From positions 1 to 64,000 of the forward strand of contig JAHDWN010000012.1 of the NCBI GenBank assembly GCA_023382675.1: DNA of 64,000 nt, read 5' to 3'. Positions 52,580 to 62,070 of this stretch are shown piece after piece; position 1 is the stretch's first letter, and each line of letters starts with the position of its first letter. The notes under the pieces were generated by a model. It was not told the DNA's origin. It worked only from the letters and a program-made list of their open reading frames with translations, and did no database searches. Origin of the DNA: Anaerolineae bacterium (GTDB taxonomy: Bacteria > Chloroflexota > Anaerolineae > Aggregatilineales > Phototrophicaceae). The position numbers and the translations under genes were made by a program.

Positions 52580-53344
52580 ATGGCGGTTGAATTCATTTAC
52601 AGCCATTGGGCGATCATGGAGTGCCTCCGCGCAGGGCGGCGCAATCTTGAGCAGCTTCTGTTGACGGACAGCGTTGAAGAAAAGGGACTGGTCGCGGAGA
52701 TTCTGTCAACAGCCGCCGACCGGGGCGTACCGGTTAAGCGTGTGCCCCGGCGCATTATTGACGACATCGCGCAGGGGGCGAATCATCAAAATATGGCGCT
52801 GCGTGCCAGCCCATATCCGTATGTCGATCTCGATACTGTCCTGGAGACCAGCCGGAAACGCAACGAAAAGCCATTCATTCTGCTGCTCGATCTGCTGAAA
52901 GACCCCCAGAATGTCGGCTCGCTGATGCGCGTTGCTGATGCAGTTGGTATTCATGGAGTCATCATTCAGGAACGGCGCGGCGTCGCTGTCACGCCCGCAG
53001 TCGTCAATGCCTCGTCTGGTGCAATCGAGCACCTCAATGTCGTCCAGGTCGTCAACCTCAGCCAGACGATGAAACTGCTCAAGGAGAATGATGTCTGGAT
53101 GATCGGGTTGGACATTGGGCCGAATGTTCCAACGATAGACAAGACCGATCTCAACATGAGTTTGGGATTGGTGCTGGGCAGCGAGGGCGAAGGGATGCGC
53201 CGGCTCGTGCGTGATACCTGTGATCTGGTGTTGTGTTTGCCCATGCGTGGCAATGTCGGCAGTCTGAATGTTGCTACTGCCGGTGCCGTGGCGTTATATA
53301 CGGCCTGGCGCGCCCGGGGTTGGGAAGGTTGGGTACACGCCTGA
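52580..53344 (+). CDS. rlmB: SpoU-family 23S rRNA 2'-O-methyltransferase (RlmB-like)
   Basis: The 254-residue protein has an N-terminal L30e-like substrate part (about 1-80) and a SPOUT knot domain with motif 1 DPQNVGSLMRVADAVG, motif 2 LGSEGEGM and motif 3 CLPMRGNVGSLNVATA. RlmB methylates G2251 of 23S rRNA, while related enzymes modify other sites; the exact target is inferred. The usual cysS-rlmB gene pairing supports the call. Confidence 0.9.
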   Translation: MAVEFIYSHWAIMECLRAGRRNLEQLLLTDSVEEKGLVAEILSTAADRGVPVKRVPRRIIDDIAQGANHQNMALRASPYPYVDLDTVLETSRKRNEKPFILLLDLLKDPQNVGSLMRVADAVGIHGVIIQERRGVAVTPAVVNASSGAIEHLNVVQVVNLSQTMKLLKENDVWMIGLDIGPNVPTIDKTDLNMSLGLVLGSEGEGMRRLVRDTCDLVLCLPMRGNVGSLNVATAGAVALYTAWRARGWEGWVHA

Positions 53345-53482
53345 GTGGCCTATTTTTCGAGAAAAATGAGGCTTATCGAGTGAGGCGGTGTATGATTAAG
53401 AGCGAAAGCCTCTCCATAATCGGCTTATTACATAAACCTACAAGGAGGGAGCGCTTTTACTTTGTTGCGCTCAGATGACATC

Positions 53483-54040
53483 ATGATTGACGACATTCTC
53501 AAAGAATGCACCAGCAAAATGAAAGCCGCAGCGGCGGTTTACGAAACCGATCTTCAGGGGATTCGTGGTGGGCGTGCCAGCCCGTCTCTGGTGGATCGCC
53601 TGGTCATCGATTACTACGGCACGCCGACGACGCTCAAGCAGTTGGCGACAGTATCGACACCCGAACCTATGCAGATCATGATCCGCCCCTATGATAAGAC
53701 CGCACTCAAATCTATCGAAAAGGCGATCCGCGAGTCGGATATTCATATCACACCCGCAGTCGATGGCGATATTATTCGTCTCAATATGCCAGCATTGACT
53801 CGTGAACGCCGTCAGGAATTGGTCAAACTCCTTCACAAGCGCACGGAAGATGCGCGCGTGGCGATTCGTAACATACGGCGGCACGCCAATGATGACACAA
53901 AGGAGTTCGAAAAAGAGAAACTGATCTCGGAAGACGAGGCGAAGCGCGGCCAGGATGAGATTCAGAAACTCACGGATAAGTTCATCGCTGAAATAGAAGC
54001 CATGGGTGAGCGAAAAGAAAAAGAAATCCTAGAGGTATAA
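53483..54040 (+). CDS. frr: Ribosome recycling factor
   Basis: The 185-residue protein aligns with RRF end to end: MIDDILKE start, [20 protein letters not shown], and [12 protein letters not shown] near the C-terminus. It splits post-termination ribosomes with EF-G. The ATG at 53483 matches the family start, but the strong AAGGAGGG at 53442-53449 is better placed for a TTG at 53462 or 53465, which would add seven or six residues. uppS follows after four bases. Confidence 0.95.
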   Translation: MIDDILKECTSKMKAAAAVYETDLQGIRGGRASPSLVDRLVIDYYGTPTTLKQLATVSTPEPMQIMIRPYDKTALKSIEKAIRESDIHITPAVDGDIIRLNMPALTRERRQELVKLLHKRTEDARVAIRNIRRHANDDTKEFEKEKLISEDEAKRGQDEIQKLTDKFIAEIEAMGERKEKEILEV

Positions 54041-54044
54041 GTGC

Positions 54045-54806
54045 ATGGTCGCCTTGACACGAGATGAGCTGGATACGAACGAACTGCCACTGCCGAAGGA
54101 TCAGGTGCCTTATCACGTCGCTATTATCATGGATGGCAATGGTCGGTGGGCTAAGGCTCATGGACTGCCACGAACGGAAGGCCATCGGCAAGGCACGGAA
54201 AATCTCCGGCAAATCCTACGCTCATGCGTGAAATTCGGCGTCAAAATCCTGACCATCTACGCGTTCTCGACAGAAAACTGGGCACGTCCGCGCGCCGAAG
54301 TGCAGATGTTGATGCGCATCCTCGAAGGAGTCATCGACCGCGAACTGGATGAACTCCATCGCAATGGCGTGCAGATCCGGCATATTGGCGAACTCAGCGG
54401 CATTGCCCCGCTCTTGCAGAAGAAGATCAAACATGCGTGCGAGTACACGCGTGCTAACAATCGCCTGATTTTGAACGTCGCCTTCAACTATGGCGGACGC
54501 GATGAAATCGTGCAGGCTGTGCGCCGGATTGTGGCTGATCATGTGCCTGCAGAACAGATCAGCGAAGCCCTGATCAGCCGCTATCTCTACACAAGCGATC
54601 TGCCCGATCCGGATTTGATCATTCGAACGAGCGGGGAACTGCGCATCAGTAATTTTCTTATCTGGCAGGGCGCATACTCTGAACTCTATACGACGCCAAC
54701 CTATTGGCCCGACTTTGACGAGACTGAACTACGTAAGGCGCTCATCGCCTACAGCGAGCGCAAGCGTCGGTTTGGCAAAACTGACGAGCAAATTGATAAA
54801 CGATAG
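54045..54806 (+). CDS. uppS: Isoprenyl (undecaprenyl) diphosphate synthase
   Basis: The 253-residue protein has the cis-prenyltransferase signature [11 protein letters not shown], then [18 protein letters not shown] and a C-terminal [15 protein letters not shown]. It condenses isopentenyl units to make the lipid carrier for peptidoglycan and other wall polymers. AGAGG lies before the start and frr ends four bases upstream. The usual frr-uppS pairing is kept here; cdsA and dxr do not follow. Confidence 0.95.
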   Translation: MVALTRDELDTNELPLPKDQVPYHVAIIMDGNGRWAKAHGLPRTEGHRQGTENLRQILRSCVKFGVKILTIYAFSTENWARPRAEVQMLMRILEGVIDRELDELHRNGVQIRHIGELSGIAPLLQKKIKHACEYTRANNRLILNVAFNYGGRDEIVQAVRRIVADHVPAEQISEALISRYLYTSDLPDPDLIIRTSGELRISNFLIWQGAYSELYTTPTYWPDFDETELRKALIAYSERKRRFGKTDEQIDKR

Positions 54807-54876
54807 TCGTAGTCAGGTAACAATTCCGCTTCTGCAGATTAGCCCTCCGAAGTTGGGTTGAACAGGAATAGGGATA

Positions 54877-55857
54877 ATGCAAAACAACATTGAGCAGGTG
54901 CTCCGCGATTTGAGCCAGCAGCAGTATGTTGCGACCAGCGAAATCGCGACCGTGATGTTCCTGGCCGAAAAACTGGGAAAACCTGTCCTTGCGGAGGGGC
55001 CAGCGGGAGTCGGAAAAACGGAATTGGCGAAAGCATGGTCGGGGGTGACAGGGAAACGCCTGATCCGCTTGCAATGTTATGAAGGGCTGGACGAAAGCAA
55101 GGCGCTCTACGAGTGGGAATACGCCAAGCAAATGCTGTACACGCAGTTACTGCGGGATAAATTGAGCCAACTACTGGCCGATGCGCAAAGCCTCACGGAA
55201 GCTGCTGATCGACTGGCGCAAGAGGAAGACGTTTTCTTCTCCGAACGCTTCTTACTTGCGCGTCCCTTGCTCCAAGCGATTACGGCTGACGAGCCGGTTG
55301 TGCTGCTGATCGATGAGATCGACCGTGCCGATGCTGAGTTCGAAGCCTTCCTCCTCGAAGTCCTGAGTGATTTCCAGGTCACGGTGCCAGAGATCGGGAC
55401 GATCAAGGCCAGGCATCAGCCGATTGTGCTGCTGACGAGCAATAACACGCGCGACTTATCTGAAGCGCTGAAGCGGCGGTGTTTGTATTTGTTTATCGAT
55501 TATCCGAACAGCGAAACTGAAACCAACATCGTCCGTCTGCGCGTGCCGGAACTCAACGCCAAACTGGCTCAACAGGCCGTGGAAGTTGTCCAGGGGTTGC
55601 GGCAAATGGACTTGAAAAAGCATCCCAGCGTATCGGAGACTATTGATTGGGCGCGGGCGCTGGTCATGCTCAATGCGGATAATCTGGACAAACAGACGCT
55701 TGAAACCACACTTACTGTGCTTCTCAAGCACGAGAGCGACGTTCAGAAGGCCAAACGATCACTGTCCAGTGATCGCCAACACCCGATTGAGCGTGATTCA
55801 CGCGGTGCCTCGCAAAATCGAGGTAGTCTGCGAAGATTTGGTGATTGGAATAACTGA
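54877..55857 (+). CDS. MoxR-family AAA+ ATPase
   Basis: The 326-residue protein has Walker A GPAGVGKTEL (about residues 41-50), Walker B VVLLIDEIDRAD, sensor 1 LLTSNNTRDL and the Arg finger region SEALKRRC. It is most like CoxD/MoxR ATPases that assist maturation of metal-enzyme complexes or envelope proteins, usually with a VWA partner. No VWA gene is adjacent; one occurs 7 kb away at 62956. The C-terminal 30 residues are polar and may be disordered. Confidence 0.9.
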   Translation: MQNNIEQVLRDLSQQQYVATSEIATVMFLAEKLGKPVLAEGPAGVGKTELAKAWSGVTGKRLIRLQCYEGLDESKALYEWEYAKQMLYTQLLRDKLSQLLADAQSLTEAADRLAQEEDVFFSERFLLARPLLQAITADEPVVLLIDEIDRADAEFEAFLLEVLSDFQVTVPEIGTIKARHQPIVLLTSNNTRDLSEALKRRCLYLFIDYPNSETETNIVRLRVPELNAKLAQQAVEVVQGLRQMDLKKHPSVSETIDWARALVMLNADNLDKQTLETTLTVLLKHESDVQKAKRSLSSDRQHPIERDSRGASQNRGSLRRFGDWNN

Positions 55858-55894
55858 CCGGTCAATCATCGAGCATGATTAGAGCGCAGTAACG

Positions 55895-56125
55895 CTACAG
55901 AAGCAGATCACTGTGACTGATCGTGCTGCCACATCGATCACAGTTAAAGAGGTGCAATTCTGCTGGCAAGCCGGCTGAGGCGGCCACGTGCGCGGGAAAC
56001 TGTTGTGTGCCGCAGTAGGCAAACTGGCTGTGTTTGCCACAGCTCGGGCAGTATGTAAGAAGCTTGAGCTTGAGGTCAGGTGCGCTTGCGAGGTTCTCCT
56101 TCTGAGTGGTAGTTTCGGTGATCAT
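55895..56125 (-). CDS. Small zinc-ribbon-like protein
   Basis: The ATG at 56125 lies behind GAGAGG and gives 76 residues; a longer in-frame start at 56167 is weaker. Two CxxC motifs, YCPSCGKH and NCDRCGST, about 35 residues apart can bind one zinc ion. The N-terminal 20 residues are polar. No enzyme domain is present. It may bind nucleic acid or a partner protein. Confidence 0.7.
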   Translation of the reverse strand: MITETTTQKENLASAPDLKLKLLTYCPSCGKHSQFAYCGTQQFPAHVAASAGLPAELHLFNCDRCGSTISHSDLLL

Positions 56126-56275
56126 GCTGCCATGCCTCTCAGCCACGTTGAACGTCATCAAGCACATCTAAACCTTGCTCAAAGAATATGTCAATTCGGT
56201 AGGGTAAATGTGTCAAGATCACGTGAAGAACGTAAAAATCGTTTGTTTTACGTTTATTACACGTTTTCTTATGAT

Positions 56276-57559
56276 TTATTCGCCGATCTGTGCGATGACA
56301 TCGTTGAGGGCGTCGCCAGCCGTGCTTTGGCCGTTGATGACCGCCGCATATGCGGATTGAAGCGCACGTGCGGTCAGGTTGTTGGTTAGATCCGGCTCCA
56401 GCAGAACCGCATTCTGAAGCAGCGACTCGCCGAAGGCCGCATAAGCCGCATCAAGCTGGCGTTGGGCCGCAAGCGCCGCAGGCAGCATGTGAATCGCCGC
56501 ATGATAGTCGGACTGCCGCTGCGCATCCAGCATCCAATTGATGAAACGCAACGCCGCCAATTGTTGTTCGTTACCCGTTCGAATGACTACCCACAACCAG
56601 CCATCGAGCGTGGTAGCGGGTTCGCCGGTTGTCGTTGGAATATAGCCTGGTTGTAGTTGTCGGTCTTCACTCTCTGCGCGTAAGTACAAACTTGAGGTCA
56701 CGACCGTGGGGATGTTCTCGTTGAGCGCATCAGGATAGCGTTCCGGTGAACTATACTCAAGCACCGTAGGCGACACCAACCCAGCAGAAGCCGCGCGTTC
56801 ATAAAATCGTAGGGTGGCGCGGAGCGCATTCTCGTCGAGAGTCAGAACGCCATCGCCGGGTTCCTGGCTCCCCGCAACCAGATACTGAAGCAGGAATACG
56901 GGACTCAAGCCGTTTTCTGACATCCCAGGAAAGAGAAACGGCACGCGGGCTGCGAGCAGTTGATCGAACCGCCATGACTCTATCGTAGGTTCTGTCGATG
57001 AATAGGCAACATGAAGTATTTCAAGCGTGCTGGGGACACCGAACCATACATTGTCAATCTGCCCCATGCCGACAACAGCGGGCGCAAAATCATCGACACC
57101 AACGATCAAATCTCGCTCGCTTAGTGGCTGCAACAGCCCTTCCTGAGCGGCCACGCGAAAATCCTGCAAGCGCAGAAGGGTAACGTCGGGCAGAGCGCCG
57201 GGCGCTACTTGCGCAGCCATATTCATCGTCTCTAGCAGGCCGCCGGTTCCGTTGGCCGCACGCAGTCTGAGTTCGACCTGTATATCCGGGAACGACTGCT
57301 CAAATTGACTGATCTGCTCCGAAAGCACATCCCCGGCATCTACGCTGTCAAGTCCGGCAAGACTATCCGGCAGCCAGAAGCGCAGTGTCAGATTGGGGCG
57401 CGCAGTTGGTGTGACTGTAGCCGCAGGTCGAGTCGCGGCAAGCTGTGGGCGATCTGTGGCCGCGGGCGTGCTCGTGGGAGATACATCCGCGACAGGGGTA
57501 CACGCTACCACGCCAAAAGCTGCGATAAGAAGGATAACCGGAAGACGTAGATGCAACAT
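56276..57559 (-). CDS. Extracellular solute-binding lipoprotein (ABC type 1)
   Basis: The ATG at 57559 is preceded by AGAGG; a longer start at 57598 adds a polar stretch. The 427-residue protein has a lipoprotein signal ending GVVACTPV. A Thr/Pro linker (about 25-50) follows, then a family 1 binding-protein body with FEQSFPDIQVELRLR and a late LAALRFINWMLD helix. It probably binds sugars or related compounds. No permease or ATPase gene is beside it, so it depends on distant partners. Confidence 0.85.
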   Translation of the reverse strand: MLHLRLPVILLIAAFGVVACTPVADVSPTSTPAATDRPQLAATRPAATVTPTARPNLTLRFWLPDSLAGLDSVDAGDVLSEQISQFEQSFPDIQVELRLRAANGTGGLLETMNMAAQVAPGALPDVTLLRLQDFRVAAQEGLLQPLSERDLIVGVDDFAPAVVGMGQIDNVWFGVPSTLEILHVAYSSTEPTIESWRFDQLLAARVPFLFPGMSENGLSPVFLLQYLVAGSQEPGDGVLTLDENALRATLRFYERAASAGLVSPTVLEYSSPERYPDALNENIPTVVTSSLYLRAESEDRQLQPGYIPTTTGEPATTLDGWLWVVIRTGNEQQLAALRFINWMLDAQRQSDYHAAIHMLPAALAAQRQLDAAYAAFGESLLQNAVLLEPDLTNNLTARALQSAYAAVINGQSTAGDALNDVIAQIGE

Positions 57560-57627
57560 AACCTCTATCTCGATCCTGCTTCGTCTACTACCGTACACGA
57601 TAGGACTTCCAGGTCGTCACGTAACTC

Positions 57628-58695
57628 TCACCTGCGCTGCAGCCATTGTCTGACGCGCGGCATGGCTTCCGTATATGCCCGATAAAGCAGCGTCGAAGGT
57701 GCGTAATCCCATGCTCCTGCATAGCGAGTGACGATACCGCGAAAGCCGCGCTTGAAGCCGTAAACACCCCAGAGCGGGTCGCTTTCGTCAAAATGCGTCG
57801 GCGCACCCCACATATCATATAACGTGTAGCCGGTTGCTTTTGCCCACCGCATCGCCTCCCATTGCAGCAGGTAATTCGGCATCTTGTCGCGCGCTTCGTT
57901 GGCAGATGCCCCGGTGAAGTACCAGCACTTCTTGCCAAAATGAAACAGAATGACGTGCGCGACAGGGCGTTGATCGACTTCTGCGATCAGTGCATGTGCC
58001 AGGCCTTGTTCCATCATCGCGCGCCATTCTAGCTCATAATACGCGGGCGGGCGGATCAAGAAACCGTCTCTGGCCGCCGTAACCCGATAAAGCTCATAGA
58101 GCACCGGGAGATCTTCGGGGGTGGCAGTACGAACGTACACGCCTTCCCGCTCAGCTACCCGGATTTTCCGCCGCGTATTCTGGCTCATGGCGGCCAGCAA
58201 GTCGTCTTCGTCGCGCGCCAGATCGATCAGGATCGTATTGCGAAACTGCACCTGATCGGCGGAAAAACGCCAGCCGCGCACAGCCAGATGTTCAAGCAGT
58301 GCCTGTCCGCGCGGTTCGGGTTGGTCATCTTCTTCGCCTGGAATGCCGCTCGCGACGGGGACATCGGGATCGATCTTGAGCCAGATGGCGCGCTCTCGGC
58401 GGGCGATTTCGGCGAGCTGATCGATCACATGTTCCCAGTCTTGGCTGTGATCGTCGGCGAAAACCGGCCCTTTGGGCGCATACATGATCTTGAGCGGCCC
58501 CAAGCGGCGCACCCCAATCGAAGCCAGAGCAACGCTGCGCCCTGAATGCTCAAACGCCAGGCGCATTGGTAGCCAGCCGGTGGTCTCACGCTTGAATTCG
58601 CCCCATTCCCATGTCTGGAGTACGTGGGCATAGGGCAAGTCGCGCAGCCGGCTGTTCCACTCGTTTCGATCCGTGATGGACGTTGTCGTCAGCAA
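57628..58695 (-). CDS. FemABX-like peptidoglycan bridge/aminoacyl transferase
   Basis: The TTG start at 58695 has GAGAGGGG upstream; the longer ATG at 58764 would overlap the preceding small gene. The 355-residue protein has the FemX pattern of two GNAT folds: HVLQTWEWGEFKRETTGW and PLKIMYAPKGPV in the first, and PNYLLQWEAMRWAKATGYTL with YDMWGAP in the second. It ends in GFKRGFRGIVTRYAGAWDY. Such enzymes add amino acids to the wall precursor from aminoacyl-tRNA. The exact residue is unknown. Confidence 0.88.
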   Translation of the reverse strand: MLTTTSITDRNEWNSRLRDLPYAHVLQTWEWGEFKRETTGWLPMRLAFEHSGRSVALASIGVRRLGPLKIMYAPKGPVFADDHSQDWEHVIDQLAEIARRERAIWLKIDPDVPVASGIPGEEDDQPEPRGQALLEHLAVRGWRFSADQVQFRNTILIDLARDEDDLLAAMSQNTRRKIRVAEREGVYVRTATPEDLPVLYELYRVTAARDGFLIRPPAYYELEWRAMMEQGLAHALIAEVDQRPVAHVILFHFGKKCWYFTGASANEARDKMPNYLLQWEAMRWAKATGYTLYDMWGAPTHFDESDPLWGVYGFKRGFRGIVTRYAGAWDYAPSTLLYRAYTEAMPRVRQWLQRR

Positions 58696-58732
58696 ATCGC
58701 CCCTCTCAGGTGCCGGAAATGCTCGGAAGAAT

Positions 58733-59008
58733 CTAATCTTGGAGGTCGGCCTGGAAGTTCTCATCGTGAAAATGCGCGGTGAAAACGCCCAGGTGGCCGG
58801 TTGCAGTATCGATCATCGGCTTTCGTTTGTACATAGGCAACGCAGGGAGCCAGGCAGGTGTTAGTTCCCGACTGATGGCAACGAAATCTCCCTGGTACAG
58901 CGAACGCGCTGATTTCAGCTTCTGTTCACCGCAGATGCTTGGGATGTCATCTGCGGTGTTTGCGTTTGTGTTTTCCTGCCCATCGTTCCCGCTCAGAAAC
59001 GACTTCAA
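58733..59008 (-). CDS. Possible small gene upstream of the FemX-like gene
   Basis: A TTG start at 59008 opens 91 codons, ending 37 bases before the FemX start, which would suit co-transcription. The peptide has ISRELTPAWLPALP and PMIDTATGHLGVFTAHFHDE, which read like ordinary protein. I see no family and no clear ribosome site, so it may be a fragment or a chance frame. Confidence 0.35.
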   Translation of the reverse strand: MKSFLSGNDGQENTNANTADDIPSICGEQKLKSARSLYQGDFVAISRELTPAWLPALPMYKRKPMIDTATGHLGVFTAHFHDENFQADLQD

Positions 59009-59118
59009 ACATCAAAGATCGAGAGTTTTGCCGCCCGTCCGGCATGTTTGACGCATCCCCTGCGAATAGGTAATCTCTGCGCTTCAAAGATAATCCTTAC
59101 CACGGGCAGGGGTGTGTC

Positions 59119-60354
59119 ATGTTGAATCCTCAGCGCACAATCGACGAACTTAAAGAGTTAAGGGCGCTCACTGGCGACGAAAACGGCGCGCAGCGGGTCG
59201 CCTTCACACAAGTCTGGGCGAAAGCACGCGAGTGGTACAAGAGCAAGCTGGCAGGGCTGCCGGTCGAATATGAGGTGGACGAGGCCGGTAATACCTGGAC
59301 GACTCTCCGTGGCGAGTCCGAAAAAGAACTCTTGATCGGCGGCCATCTCGATTCGGTGCCGAATGGCGGCTGGCTTGATGGCTGCCTGAATGTTATGGCG
59401 GCGCTGGAAGTCCTGCGCAATATCGCCAGCCGGGGTAAACCGCCCGTCACCGTGCGCGTTGTCGATTGGGCGGATGAGGAAGGCGCGCGTTTTGGACGCA
59501 GCCTCTTCGGCAGCAGCGCCTGCTCCGGCACGATGAATCCTGACGACCTGCGCCATTTGAAGGACAAAGACGGGATTCTCCTGGTTGACGCCATCAAAGA
59601 ATTTGGCTTGAACCTGGATACGGTCAAAGAATCGCACAAGCAATTACGCAATGCTGCTGCGTACCTGGAACTGCATGTTGAGCAGGGGCCTGTGCTGCTC
59701 GACATGGATCTGCCGCTGGGTGTCGTGCTCGGCACCTTTGGCGTCGAGCGTCATGGCATACGGTTTACAGGCCAGGCCGCGCATTCCGGCTCCACGCCGA
59801 TGAATCGCCGCCGGGACGCGCTCGGTGGCGTCTCGAAGCTGCACCTTGCGGTGAGAGACATCGGCGTGAAATACGGTGGTGTGTGTACGGTCGGGCGGGT
59901 CGAAACGAAGCCCGGCATCGTGACATCGGTCGTGGCTCAGGCCGACATGACGCTCGATCAGCGTCACCTGGATGCGGACGCCCTGGCGAACATGTATCGA
60001 GAAGCGCGTGAGTCCAGCCAGCGCTTCGCTCAGGAAGAAAATATCGGCGTCGAATGGAGTCTGCTCTGGCAGATTCAGCCGATTCTGTTCAATCCCGACC
60101 TGATCGAACTCTGCGATCAGGCTGTTCGCGAGACTGCCGGTGTCTCGCACAAGCTGCCCAGCGGGCCGCTGCACGATGCCGCGGAAGTCGCGCGTATCGG
60201 CATTCCGACGGTCATGATGTTCACCCAGAGCTTGCACGGCATTTCACACAACAAGATCGAGGACACCAAAGAAGAACACATCGCCATGTCAGTTGAGGCG
60301 ATGGACAAACTGGCGACTAAGGCAATGGCCTGGATTCAACAGCAGGGCGCATAG
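59119..60354 (+). CDS. M20-family Zn-dependent amidohydrolase (carbamoylase/allantoate type)
   Basis: The 411-residue protein matches the hydantoinase/carbamoylase (AmaB, allantoate amidohydrolase) branch. Metal ligands are seen in GGHLDSV, DGCLNV, WADEEGARFG, ELHVEQGP and HGISHNKIED. A dimerisation lid domain at about 215-330 interrupts the catalytic part. It hydrolyses N-carbamoyl or ureido acids. The second motif is DGCLNV where most have DG.LGV. The start follows GGCAGGGG. The next gene begins directly at its stop. Confidence 0.9.
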   Translation: MLNPQRTIDELKELRALTGDENGAQRVAFTQVWAKAREWYKSKLAGLPVEYEVDEAGNTWTTLRGESEKELLIGGHLDSVPNGGWLDGCLNVMAALEVLRNIASRGKPPVTVRVVDWADEEGARFGRSLFGSSACSGTMNPDDLRHLKDKDGILLVDAIKEFGLNLDTVKESHKQLRNAAAYLELHVEQGPVLLDMDLPLGVVLGTFGVERHGIRFTGQAAHSGSTPMNRRRDALGGVSKLHLAVRDIGVKYGGVCTVGRVETKPGIVTSVVAQADMTLDQRHLDADALANMYREARESSQRFAQEENIGVEWSLLWQIQPILFNPDLIELCDQAVRETAGVSHKLPSGPLHDAAEVARIGIPTVMMFTQSLHGISHNKIEDTKEEHIAMSVEAMDKLATKAMAWIQQQGA

Positions 60355-61263
60355 ATGGAGCAGCCGTTCTACGCCTGTGAGCATTCGCAGCAAGTTAACG
60401 AGCCGTTCTTCGCTACAGCGCCCCGCGCAGAAACGTGGATACTCCTGGAGTATCCGCGTCCCTGGAGCGCTGAGGCCTATCCGGCCAGCGATATCCCGAC
60501 CGCTGTCAAAGCCCATATTGACGCACAGATGGCGCTGATGCCGTTCCCGCGTATTCAATTGATTGCCCGAAGCCATAACCAGTCTGAACTCGTGAATCTG
60601 TCACTCTACGTGATGCACGCCGGGTTTCAGAGTCAGCGGGTATGCCATTTCACGCTGCCAACCTACGAGAGTTTGCGCGATCTGCCGCTGGCCGAGATCG
60701 CCGCCGGGGAGCGCGAGCAGGGGGAGATCATCACGGAGCCGGTCTACATCGTTTGTACAAACGGCAAGCGCGATGTCTGTTGTTCCCGGCACGGGCTGGG
60801 GCTATTCAACGCGCTTCGTGAGCATGGCGGCGAGCACGTATGGCAGTCAAATCATATTGGCGGGCATCGTTTTGCCGGGACATTGGTGACGTTTCCACAT
60901 GGCCTCTACTATGGCCGGGTCGCGCCTGAAGATGTGCCCGCGCTGGTGGACGCGACTGCGCGTGGAGACGTCTTGCTTTCACATGTACGAGGGCGTGCTT
61001 GCTTTGAGTCGGTGATCCAGGCTGCGGAGTATTATCTGCATCGAGAAACCGGGCAGGTGGCGCTCGGCGTCTTCATGCTCTGTGAGGTCGAACCAGCGGA
61101 CAAGCACTGGCACGTCTGGTTTGAGAGTGGCGCACAGCGTTACCGGGTTACAGTCGGCAAAGTCATGTCGTCATTCGAGATCTTTGCTGACTCGGCTTCA
61201 AGCGAAAAGAAGCCTGTCCCGGAATACCCTTTGATCGGGTTTGAGACGCTGAGGCAGACTTGA
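60355..61263 (+). CDS. Suc/Fer-like thioredoxin-fold [2Fe-2S] protein
   Basis: Its ATG follows the upstream TAG with no gap. The 302-residue protein matches the sucrase/ferredoxin-like family, which has a thioredoxin-like ferredoxin fold. The cluster motif CTNGKRDVCCSRHG at about 140 holds the Cys ligands, and HIGGHRFAGT supplies the His and Gly of the site. The N-terminal part has the family's TWILLEYP start. A redox role is inferred. Pairing with the M20 hydrolase may be incidental. Confidence 0.85.
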   Translation: MEQPFYACEHSQQVNEPFFATAPRAETWILLEYPRPWSAEAYPASDIPTAVKAHIDAQMALMPFPRIQLIARSHNQSELVNLSLYVMHAGFQSQRVCHFTLPTYESLRDLPLAEIAAGEREQGEIITEPVYIVCTNGKRDVCCSRHGLGLFNALREHGGEHVWQSNHIGGHRFAGTLVTFPHGLYYGRVAPEDVPALVDATARGDVLLSHVRGRACFESVIQAAEYYLHRETGQVALGVFMLCEVEPADKHWHVWFESGAQRYRVTVGKVMSSFEIFADSASSEKKPVPEYPLIGFETLRQT

Positions 61264-61308
61264 GCCGAGAGGGGTGCCGTGTGGCACCCTGTTCTGTTCC
61301 GTCTGCGC

Positions 61309-61908
61309 CTATGCCGAGGCTGCGCTCTGCGCCGTCCGAGCTTGCCGCAGCGCCTCGCGAATCTGCTCATGATGCCCGACTTCGTGACGCAGCCCGAACA
61401 GAAAAGCCGCCGGTGCGTTCATCTCTCCCCAGCGTTCACGCGCCCGCTCGGATAACTCGATAAGCACATTTAGATGCGGCTGCTCCGGCCAGGTATTGAG
61501 AAAAGCCAGGCGCATTCGGCGGCTTTCCTCAAGACGTTGAATCGCTTTTGCCTGAGTATCGACTTCACGCCACGGTGTTTCAAAGCGGAGACGCGGTTCA
61601 CGGGTGTAGACGATGCCCCGCGCCAGGATCGCGCTGTAGGCGGCCCATTCTTCGCTGCTGGCGGTGACGTGTGCAACCAGATGTCCCAGTGTCCAGCCAA
61701 TGTGTTCTTCTCCCGCCACAGCGTAAGCGTCATGGGCAGTGGGATCGTGCGGCTCGAAGATGATCATGGCGTCATTCGCCTGCTGGATGAGCGAGAGCAG
61801 TGTATCAATGCTCCTGTCAGTTGCGTCTTGCAGATCGGCAACGTTGACCGACCGTGCAAGCTCGGACATCTTGACATGCTGTTGTGTCAACTGCGTGAAA
61901 TCGATCAT
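61309..61908 (-). CDS. DinB-superfamily four-helix protein
   Basis: The start ATG at 61908 lies just behind CAGG; a GTG one codon earlier is also in frame. The 199-residue protein has the DinB triad: IGWTLGHLVAHVT, and HEVGHHEQIREAL in the last helix, which together supply the three His that bind a metal. Relatives include thiol transferases and mycothiol-dependent maleylpyruvate isomerase. It is a second DinB protein in the window, more canonical than the 14.1 kb one. Confidence 0.88.
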   Translation of the reverse strand: MIDFTQLTQQHVKMSELARSVNVADLQDATDRSIDTLLSLIQQANDAMIIFEPHDPTAHDAYAVAGEEHIGWTLGHLVAHVTASSEEWAAYSAILARGIVYTREPRLRFETPWREVDTQAKAIQRLEESRRMRLAFLNTWPEQPHLNVLIELSERARERWGEMNAPAAFLFGLRHEVGHHEQIREALRQARTAQSAASA

Positions 61909-62070
61909 CACCTGTATCCCATGACTAGATTACGGTAGAAATGAAAACCCACTGGTGTTTAGAAGTGGAGTGTCTGGCAAATCTTTCGTAGGTGACTGTC
62001 TTCTTGGACGCATCAATGCGGAAGGTTATGATTATCGACATATCTGATAGACTGGCAAAAGCGGCGTTTT

